Source: Bacillota bacterium
Lineage (GTDB): Bacteria; Bacillota; Clostridia; Christensenellales; CAG-138
Reading direction: 5' to 3'
NCBI GenBank assembly: GCA_023461495.1
Contig: JAEYLA010000047.1
Location: 1 to 10,057, forward strand
DNA length: 10,057 nt
In this document: positions 5,270-10,057 of the stretch, piece after piece
How the letters are laid out: each line of letters opens with the position of its first letter
How positions within the stretch are numbered: the stretch's first letter is position 1
Notes under the pieces: model-generated
Told to the model about the DNA's origin: nothing
Seen by the model: the letters and a program-made list of their open reading frames with translations, nothing else
Database searches by the model: none
Position numbers and translations under genes: made by a program

Positions 5270-7256
5270 CCGTTCTTGTTTCCTTTTCTTTGAGTAGCTT
5301 CATAATGAGCAGAAGCTTTTTCTTCTCTTCCTCCGTAGGCGTATAGGTCATACGCAGCAAGTCAAAAATCAATGTCTGTGCGCTGCGGTACGCACGGGAA
5401 GCCACAAGCGCATTGAGTTCTGCCATACCTTGGGCAAATGCGGAATGCGGAGGGGCTTCTGCGGGTACGGGGAGGGGTTCTTCCTGGACGGGTTTCGGAT
5501 CATTTTTAGGCGCAGATACCTCGGGCAAAGCGGCACTCTCCCCGATTCCAGGAGCTTCAACCGCTTCAGATACCCACGCTTCTTCTCTAGGTAAGCACGC
5601 TGCTTCTGGAACGTTCTCCGTTTCCGCAATAACGTCTTCCGCTTTAGCTGTTTCATGGAGGAGGTCTTCGTCCGAAGCCTCTCCTGTTTCTGCGGCAACT
5701 TCTTGCGTCGCGGGCGCTTCGTACAAAGCGGATTTCTCAAAATCGTCCTCCGCTACAGAGATATCCATTACCGCGGCAGCAGCTTCCGGTTCAACCGCTT
5801 CGTTCTCTTCCAGCACAATGTCTTCTACAGTTGCGGCGGATTCTGACATGGGCATCACGGCGGGTTCATCAACCGGCACAATATCAACGGCAGGCTGCAA
5901 ATGCGCGTAAACGGCATCATCCTGTGCAAACGGCGCAGCATCCTCCACAGCGGGGGCGGATTGCGTTGCGGACGGTTTTAGCATGCCATCGATGGATGCG
6001 GGCTCGCTTTCCAAAACAGGAAGGAACGGCGCTTCTTCCAGAGAGGACCGCGGCGCTTCTTTGGAAACACAAAACGTTTCTTCGGCGGCCTCGATAGACG
6101 GTTCTTCGTCAAAGGAAGGAAGTGAAGTCTCTTCTATCCCGCTCTCGACGAGCAGCTTATCTTCAGAAGCAGGGGGCAAATCTTCTTCATATGGCGCAGA
6201 TACATCATTTGCAGGCTGTACGGTTTCAGTGAAAGAGACATCCGAAGCAAGGTCTGCCGTGGAACCGGACACAAGGGCATCGCCCGTTTCGGCGATCCCT
6301 TCCGGAGCAGGAACCGCCGGCTCATCGGAACCGGACAAAGCGGCCTTATGCACCTTATACAGGGGGGCGTCTGCTTCCAAAGACGCGCGCGCTTCTTTTG
6401 TGACGGCGGTCTTCGGCGCTTGGGGGGCATGTGCCGCTATAGCATCTGCCGCAGGCGGTGTAATGGCGCTCACAGAGGTTTTCAGCGCCGGTGCCGCAGG
6501 TTCAGGTATGGGGTCCGCTGCAGGCGCTGTGACAGCGGCTTTCGCCGATTTGTCGCGCACAACACGGAACGAGAGGCTTTCAAATTCGCTGTCGTCATCA
6601 ACGGGGACGGGATCTGCAGCAGGCTTAGCAAAGGAGGACTTTACCCGCAACGGTTCGGGGAAGGATTTTCTTTCTGCCGCTTTTTCATTTTCAAATGGAG
6701 AAACACTCTTTACGGAAGACTGCGGAAGCTTCGTATTTTCCCGGAAGAAGGAGGTAATGGCGTCTACAGCCATCTCTTTTTGTTCGTCCTGTTCGTGTTC
6801 CGGGGATTCTGCGGGCGTAAAGGCCGCAGAAGCGAGCGGAACACTTGCGGATACTTCCGTTTTCTTTCCGGCAACGCGGCGGAGGCCCTTTTGCTTTGCG
6901 GGTGCGGCGCTGTAGGCAATCACAGCCTCCCAATCGGAAACGCGCATGGGCTCCCGGGAGGCGGTGGCAAGCACGTCATTCTCCTCAGGCTGCTTGTCCT
7001 TGGCGGACAGGCGGCGCATACGAAGTACGATTCCCAGATATACAAGCACCAGAAGCAGCGCGATGGAACAAACAATATAGAGGATGCTTTGCCAATTTTG
7101 AAAGATATGGATCTGTGTATATAAAAAGATACTGATGCCAAGGCCGAGGAGTATCATTGCAATACTCCACAAACGCACACGCCCGCGATGCAGAAGAGAA
7201 ACAATCCCGATCATCGCCAGGGCAATTACGACCAGTATGACAACCAACCAATCCAA
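5247..7256 (-). CDS. Unrecognised three-helix membrane protein with long acidic disordered tail
   Basis: I do not recognise this 669-residue protein. Three membrane helices lie at about residues 3-22, 29-48 and 56-78. Basic HRGRVR between helices 1 and 2 and RMRR after helix 3 place those parts inside, so the N-terminus is outside and the whole tail is cytoplasmic. Residues about 85-600 are low-complexity, rich in Ala, Glu, Pro, Ser and Asp. They contain imperfect PAAD(P/A)(V/I) repeats near 211, 244 and 267 and two short helix-like patches, WEAVIAYS (109-116) and EMAVDAITSFFREN (161-174). The last 66 residues return to an ordered helical domain (QGMAELNALVASRAYRSAQ). I prefer TTG 7256: AAGGAG lies ten bases upstream and helix 1 then starts at once. 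ATG 7328 would add 24 residues but has no Shine-Dalgarno. First gene of the operon with VanW and PRC-barrel proteins. Confidence 0.8.
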   Translation of the reverse strand: MDWLVVILVVIALAMIGIVSLLHRGRVRLWSIAMILLGLGISIFLYTQIHIFQNWQSILYIVCSIALLLVLVYLGIVLRMRRLSAKDKQPEENDVLATASREPMRVSDWEAVIAYSAAPAKQKGLRRVAGKKTEVSASVPLASAAFTPAESPEHEQDEQKEMAVDAITSFFRENTKLPQSSVKSVSPFENEKAAERKSFPEPLRVKSSFAKPAADPVPVDDDSEFESLSFRVVRDKSAKAAVTAPAADPIPEPAAPALKTSVSAITPPAADAIAAHAPQAPKTAVTKEARASLEADAPLYKVHKAALSGSDEPAVPAPEGIAETGDALVSGSTADLASDVSFTETVQPANDVSAPYEEDLPPASEDKLLVESGIEETSLPSFDEEPSIEAAEETFCVSKEAPRSSLEEAPFLPVLESEPASIDGMLKPSATQSAPAVEDAAPFAQDDAVYAHLQPAVDIVPVDEPAVMPMSESAATVEDIVLEENEAVEPEAAAAVMDISVAEDDFEKSALYEAPATQEVAAETGEASDEDLLHETAKAEDVIAETENVPEAACLPREEAWVSEAVEAPGIGESAALPEVSAPKNDPKPVQEEPLPVPAEAPPHSAFAQGMAELNALVASRAYRSAQTLIFDLLRMTYTPTEEEKKKLLLIMKLLKEKETRTDADARTR

Positions 7257-7266
7257 AAGTGCCGAT

Positions 7267-7272
7267 CTCCTT
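7267..7272 (-). promoter_or_regulatory. Ribosome binding site deciding a TTG start
   Basis: The minus strand has AAGGAG at 7272-7267, ten bases before TTG 7256. The upstream ATG 7328 is preceded by CCAAATTAACCG, with no Shine-Dalgarno. This favours the shorter membrane protein. Confidence 0.55.
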
Positions 7273-7336
7273 GTTGCTGTTGTTGCTTGACGCCGGTACT
7301 GCGGGCCGAACAAAAGCCCGGTATGCATCGGTTAAT

Positions 7337-7365
7337 TTGGTACAAATCCCATAGAATGTTATATT
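7337..7365 (+). promoter_or_regulatory. Possible plus-strand promoter for a small RNA
   Basis: TTGGTA (7337-7342), a 17-base spacer and TATATT (7360-7365) form a plausible sigma-A promoter with a start near 7372. It overlaps the minus-strand operon promoter, and the two -10 boxes share the near-palindrome TATATTAATATTATA, so the match may simply reflect A/T symmetry. Confidence 0.3.
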
Positions 7366-7368
7366 AAT

Positions 7369-7398
7369 ATTATATGAACAAACGCTTTTTTTCAACAA
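7369..7398 (-). promoter_or_regulatory. Predicted sigma-A promoter of the membrane protein/VanW/PRC-barrel operon
   Basis: On the minus strand there is a perfect -10 TATAAT (7374-7369), with TTGTTG (7398-7393) as -35 and an 18-base spacer. Transcription would start near 7362, about 105 bases before the preferred TTG start. The -35 overlaps the inverted repeat AACAAAAATTGTT (7395-7407), which could bind a regulator, though A/T symmetry of this size may be chance. Confidence 0.6.
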
Positions 7399-7543
7399 AA
7401 ATTGTTAAGAATATGTGCCAATATGACGAAACGTGCGGGAAAGCCAGGAATCCCGTTGTCTGAAACTTTCTGCATACGCTATACAGCCCCGCTGCATAAA
7501 GAAAAACGCCGCCGCTTTTGCAAGGCAAATGCAGGCGTTTTTT
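7372..7543 (+). ncRNA. Candidate small RNA upstream of hisS
   Basis: This stretch of about 170 bases has no credible gene but has a possible promoter before it and a strong terminator at its end. It can fold as a rod. AAACGC (7380-7385) pairs with GCGTTT (7535-7540) and CAAAA (7396-7400) with TTTTG (7516-7520). An apical hairpin CGGGA (7436-7440)/TCCCG (7451-7455) closes one end. A side hairpin CTTTcTGCA (7466-7474)/TGCAtAAAG (7493-7501) lies in the longer 3' arm. Size, rod shape and a hairpin in the 3' side of an open bubble recall 6S RNA, but I cannot identify conserved 6S bases. Function is not assigned. Confidence 0.3.
7502..7543 (+). terminator. Intrinsic terminator, near-symmetric, just before the hisS promoter
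   Basis: AAAAACGCC (7502-7510) pairs with GGCGTTTTT (7534-7542), and T continues to 7543. An inner TTTGC/GCAAA helix (7517-7521 with 7525-7529) can stack within. With A and T runs on both flanks it could work in both directions. It ends three bases before the hisS -35 box, insulating the T-box transcript. Confidence 0.65.
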
Positions 7544-7545
7544 GA

Positions 7546-7574
7546 TTGACAGCCCCGTGCCGGCCCGGTATAAT
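7546..7574 (+). promoter_or_regulatory. Consensus sigma-A promoter of the hisS-aspS operon
   Basis: TTGACA (7546-7551), exactly 17 bases, then TATAAT (7569-7574): both hexamers match the consensus perfectly. Transcription should start near 7581, at the 5' end of the T-box leader. Confidence 0.92.
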
Positions 7575-7580
7575 AAACAA

Positions 7581-7843
7581 ACAAACGCGATGAACGGGCG
7601 AGTAGCGCTGTGTACGGCAAAAGAGAGGGGCGGCCATAGGCTGAAAGCCGCTTCCGGCAAGGCAACAGCAGGAAAGACACCCGCGAGCAGCATCTCCGAC
7701 TTTGGGACACGCTTTTGTCCGGATAAGGCGATGACGTAACGCCTGCGTTAAAGGCTTTAAGTGGGGCTTTTCAATAAGCCCAATCAGGGTGGCACCGCGG
7801 GTCTTCCGTCCCTTATTTTATTAGGGATGGGAGACCTTCTTCA
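7581..7843 (+). promoter_or_regulatory. T-box riboswitch leader (probably tRNA-Asp sensing) of hisS-aspS
   Basis: The canonical T-box sequence AGGGTGGCACCGCGGG is at 7786-7801. Upstream, stem I has GATG (7589-7592)/CATC (7691-7694) and CGGG (7595-7598)/CCCG (7680-7683) at its base, AGTA (7601-7604) in the specifier loop and AGAGAG (7622-7627) in the AG bulge. Stem III is GGGCTT (7764-7769)/AAGCCC (7776-7781). The likely specifier is GAC (7676-7678, Asp) followed by the expected purine A7679; CAC (His) overlaps it by one base at 7678-7680. The variable antiterminator base is C7793, which would pair with discriminator G73 as in tRNA-Asp, not the C73 of tRNA-His. Uncharged tRNA would stabilise AGGG/CCCT (7786-7789 with 7810-7813) and prevent the terminator. 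Confidence 0.93.
7800..7843 (+). terminator. T-box-controlled transcription terminator
   Basis: GGTCTTCCGTCCCT (7800-7813) pairs with AGGGATGGGAGACC (7823-7836) over 14 positions including two G-U pairs, followed by TTCTTC. The 5' arm shares CCCT with the antiterminator, so the two structures exclude each other. The U-tract is interrupted by C. Confidence 0.88.
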
Positions 7844-7874
7844 TAATTGAACGATGATACGGGAGGAAAAACGT

Positions 7875-9137
7875 ATGGCGTTGCAGGCGCCCAAGGGCAC
7901 AAAGGACGTAACCCCGCAGGACAGCTACAAATGGCACTTTGTGGAAGGGCTTGTGCGGGAAATCTGTGAGAAATACGGCTTAAGGGAAGCGCGTACGCCC
8001 GTCATTGAGCATACGGAGCTTTTCCTGCGCGGCGTTGGGGACACCACGGACATCGTGCAGAAAGAGATGTATACGTTCGAGGACAAGGGCGGCCGTTCCA
8101 TTACGCTGAAACCGGAGGGTACTGCTGGCATCGTGCGTATGTTTGTGGAGCACAAGCTGTTTGCGGAAGCCCAGCCCACGAAAATGTATTACCTCTACTG
8201 CCCGGTGTTCCGCTATGAGAAACCCCAAGCGGGACGCCTCAGGGAGCATCACCAGTTTGGCGTTGAGCTGTTCGGCGCGCCAAAGGCAAGCGCGGATGCG
8301 GAATGCATCAGCGTTGCGCTGGAGCTGATTGAACGCGTCGGCATCAAGGATTTGAGCGTACACATCAACAGCATCGGCTGCCCGCAGTGCCGCCCGAACT
8401 ATCATGCTGCGCTCAAAGCATACCTAAAGGAAAGCTATGACGCGCTCTGCGGGGACTGCAAGACGCGCTATGAAAAGAATCCCCTGCGCGTGCTTGATTG
8501 CAAGGTGCCCGGCTGCAGGGAGATCGCCGAAAAAGCGCCTGTCATCCTCGATTATTTGTGTGAAGACTGTGTGGCGCATATGACGGAGCTCAAAGGCTGC
8601 CTTGCGGAGATGGGCATCGCTTATGAGATCGATCCCCACATCGTGCGCGGGCTTGATTATTACACCCGCACCGTATTTGAGATCATTTCCACCCACATCG
8701 GCTCGCAGGGGACGGTGTGCGGCGGCGGCAGATACGATGGCCTGGTGGAAGAGATCGGCGGGCCTTCTATGCCCGGTGTTGGTTTTGGCATGGGGATGGA
8801 GCGCCTGCTGCTGGTGGCGGAAAACCAGGGCTTAAAAATACCTGAACCCGCGCCCTACGATATTTATATCGCGGGCATCGGGGAAGAAGCGCGCGTGAAG
8901 GGATTTTCACTCGCGTTCCAGCTGCGCAAGCTTGGCTTTAAGGTGGAGTGCGACCATGTGGGCCGCAGCATCAAGGCCCAGTTTAAGTATGCGGATAAAC
9001 TCTCCGCCCGTTATGTGGCGGTGCTGGGTGAAAGCGAGCTTAGCGAAGGCAGAATTAAATTAAAGCAGATGGCAACTGGGGAGGAAACATACGTATCCCT
9101 CACGGCGGGGGCCGTTGCTGAAGCGCTCAAATCTTAA
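7875..9137 (+). CDS. hisS: Histidyl-tRNA synthetase
   Basis: This 420-residue class II synthetase charges tRNA-His with histidine in the cytoplasm, and its length is normal for bacterial HisRS. The N-terminus APKGTKD (5-11) is typical. Class II motif 1 lies around RTPVIEHTELF. Motif 2 is FRYEKPQAGRLREHHQFG, with Arg113. The HisRS-specific histidine site is RGLDYYTRT (258-266), preceded by the usual zinc-free, cysteine-bearing insertion (CPQC, CGDC). Motif 3 is GFGMGMERLL (303-312). An anticodon-binding domain fills the last 95 residues or so. I chose ATG 7875 because GGGAGG lies eight bases upstream. ATG 7854 would add seven residues and lies close to the terminator. It is the first gene after the T-box and is followed 30 bases later by aspS. 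Confidence 0.97.
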   Translation: MALQAPKGTKDVTPQDSYKWHFVEGLVREICEKYGLREARTPVIEHTELFLRGVGDTTDIVQKEMYTFEDKGGRSITLKPEGTAGIVRMFVEHKLFAEAQPTKMYYLYCPVFRYEKPQAGRLREHHQFGVELFGAPKASADAECISVALELIERVGIKDLSVHINSIGCPQCRPNYHAALKAYLKESYDALCGDCKTRYEKNPLRVLDCKVPGCREIAEKAPVILDYLCEDCVAHMTELKGCLAEMGIAYEIDPHIVRGLDYYTRTVFEIISTHIGSQGTVCGGGRYDGLVEEIGGPSMPGVGFGMGMERLLLVAENQGLKIPEPAPYDIYIAGIGEEARVKGFSLAFQLRKLGFKVECDHVGRSIKAQFKYADKLSARYVAVLGESELSEGRIKLKQMATGEETYVSLTAGAVAEALKS

Positions 9138-9167
9138 ATTAAGTAGAAGAAGGACGGAAGAAAAGCA

Positions 9168-10057
9168 ATGAGTGAATTGCTGGGCGGCTGGAAAAGAACA
9201 CAGTATTGCGCGCTCCTTGGCGAGGCGGAGGTTGGCGCAAATGTCGTGCTCATGGGTTGGACCAATGCGCGGCGTGATCTTGGGAAACTGATTTTTATCG
9301 CGTTAAGGGACCGCACGGGCATCATGCAGGTGACGTTTGACGAAAGCGAGCTTCCGGCGGAGCTGTTTGAAAAAGCGGAGACCATCCGTGCGGAATTCGT
9401 ACTTGCGGTCAAGGGCACTTTGGTGCGCCGCGCGCCGGATATGGTGAACACCCGCATGCAGACGGGCGCGTTTGAAGTGCGCGTACAGGATTTCAAAATC
9501 CTCGGCAAATCTGAAACGCCTCCCATTGAAATTGGGGATGAAACAAAGACCAACGAGCAGATGCGCTTAAAGTACAGGTATCTTGACCTGCGCCGTCCCG
9601 CCATGCAGAAGAATCTCATGCTGCGGCACAAAATTGCGCATATCGCCCGCACGTATTTTTCCGAGCAGGGGTTCCTCGAAATCGAAACGCCGATTCTCAC
9701 CAAAAGTACGCCCGAGGGCGCGCGCGATTACTTGGTGCCCAGCCGCGTGCATCCCGGCAAGTTCTATGCGCTGCCGCAAAGCCCGCAGCAATTTAAGCAG
9801 CTTTTGATGCTTTCGGGCTATGACCGGTATATGCAGATTGCCCGCTGCTTCCGCGATGAGGATTTGCGTGCGGACCGCCAGCCGGAATTCACGCAGATTG
9901 ACCTTGAGATGTCTTTTGTGGAAGAGGACGACGTCATTGCCGTCAACGAAGGATTCTTACAGCGCATGTTCGCGGAAACCCTGGGGGTAGATATCAAGCT
10001 CCCGCTCCCGCGCCTCAAATATGTGGAGGCCATGGAGCGCTTCGGCTCCGACAAGCC
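9168..10057 (+). CDS. aspS: Aspartyl-tRNA synthetase, N-terminal 296 residues (cut by window end)
   Basis: This class II synthetase charges tRNA-Asp with aspartate. The visible part has the N-terminal OB-fold anticodon-binding domain (about 13-110) with GWTNARRDLGKLIF (30-43). Then come motif 1 (FLEIETPILTKSTPEGARDY), the aspartate/ATP site LPQSPQQFKQ (202-211) and motif 2 CFRDEDLRADRQPEFTQID (from 227), with Arg229. The bacterial-type insertion starts before the cut. Residue 38 is Leu in RRDLG, as in tRNA-Asp-specific enzymes; a His is typical there in non-discriminating ones, so this copy is probably discriminating (inference). ATG 9168 has GGAAG seven bases upstream. There is no terminator or promoter in the 30-base gap after hisS, so both genes share the T-box transcript. 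The stop lies beyond the window. Confidence 0.96.
   Translation, partial: MSELLGGWKRTQYCALLGEAEVGANVVLMGWTNARRDLGKLIFIALRDRTGIMQVTFDESELPAELFEKAETIRAEFVLAVKGTLVRRAPDMVNTRMQTGAFEVRVQDFKILGKSETPPIEIGDETKTNEQMRLKYRYLDLRRPAMQKNLMLRHKIAHIARTYFSEQGFLEIETPILTKSTPEGARDYLVPSRVHPGKFYALPQSPQQFKQLLMLSGYDRYMQIARCFRDEDLRADRQPEFTQIDLEMSFVEEDDVIAVNEGFLQRMFAETLGVDIKLPLPRLKYVEAMERFGSDK

Noticed and set aside
5983..6915. Plus-strand open frame of 310 codons, Ser/Ala/Gly rich
   Set aside because: It lies entirely antisense to the low-complexity tail of the membrane protein. Repetitive GCN/GAA codon use on the minus strand keeps the opposite frame open by composition. No ribosome binding site, operon context or recognisable domain.
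7372..7543. Calling the candidate small RNA 6S RNA or SRP RNA outright
   Set aside because: The rod-like fold is compatible with 6S, but I could not match conserved central-bubble bases, and the characteristic SRP apical sequence is absent. Left as an unassigned candidate.
7854..7874. hisS start at ATG 7854 (adds MIREEKR)
   Set aside because: ATG 7875 has GGGAGG at ideal spacing. The earlier ATG would overlap that site and has none of its own.

Overview
The window reads as chromosomal DNA from a Gram-positive Clostridia-type anaerobe (Bacillota) with G+C-rich coding regions. The evidence is a ferredoxin-linked 2-oxoacid oxidoreductase, a T-box tRNA-sensing leader ahead of a hisS-aspS pair, a clostridial-style VanW protein and AGGAGG-type ribosome binding sites. 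I see no insertion sequence, CRISPR array, tRNA or rRNA, and no sign of recent transfer. Most of it is core genome.

Layout. Positions 1-1449 (+) hold the end of an alpha subunit, then the complete beta and gamma subunits of a 2-oxoacid:ferredoxin oxidoreductase. A strong terminator at 1481-1506 follows, shared with a convergent gene. On the minus strand, 1524-2804 is a DEAD-box RNA helicase. Its leader of about 240 nt contains a promoter (3049-3078), an AU-rich terminator-like hairpin (2964-3019), an AGGAGG with no usable start codon, and a short upstream ORF whose stop overlaps the helicase start. Next, still on the minus strand and in transcription order, is an apparent three-gene operon: an unrecognised three-helix membrane protein with a very long acidic cytoplasmic tail (5247-7256), a VanW-family envelope protein (3875-5269) and a double PRC-barrel protein (3180-3830). 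It starts from a promoter at 7369-7398 and ends at a terminator at 3117-3146.

From 7337 to 7874 the DNA is non-coding and regulatory. It holds a possible small RNA ending in a terminator at 7502-7543, then a consensus sigma-A promoter (7546-7574) and a full T-box leader (about 7581-7843). The T-box drives hisS (7875-9137) and aspS (9168 to the window end).

How it works together. The oxidoreductase makes acyl-CoA and reduced ferredoxin. The helicase probably handles structured RNA under stress such as cold. The T-box lets uncharged tRNA, most likely tRNA-Asp, raise both HisRS and AspRS. The membrane/VanW/PRC-barrel set is the least understood part and looks like a cell-envelope module. The observations most worth checking are the helicase attenuator and coupled upstream ORF, the T-box specifier that overlaps Asp and His codons, the candidate small RNA before hisS, and the disordered membrane protein.
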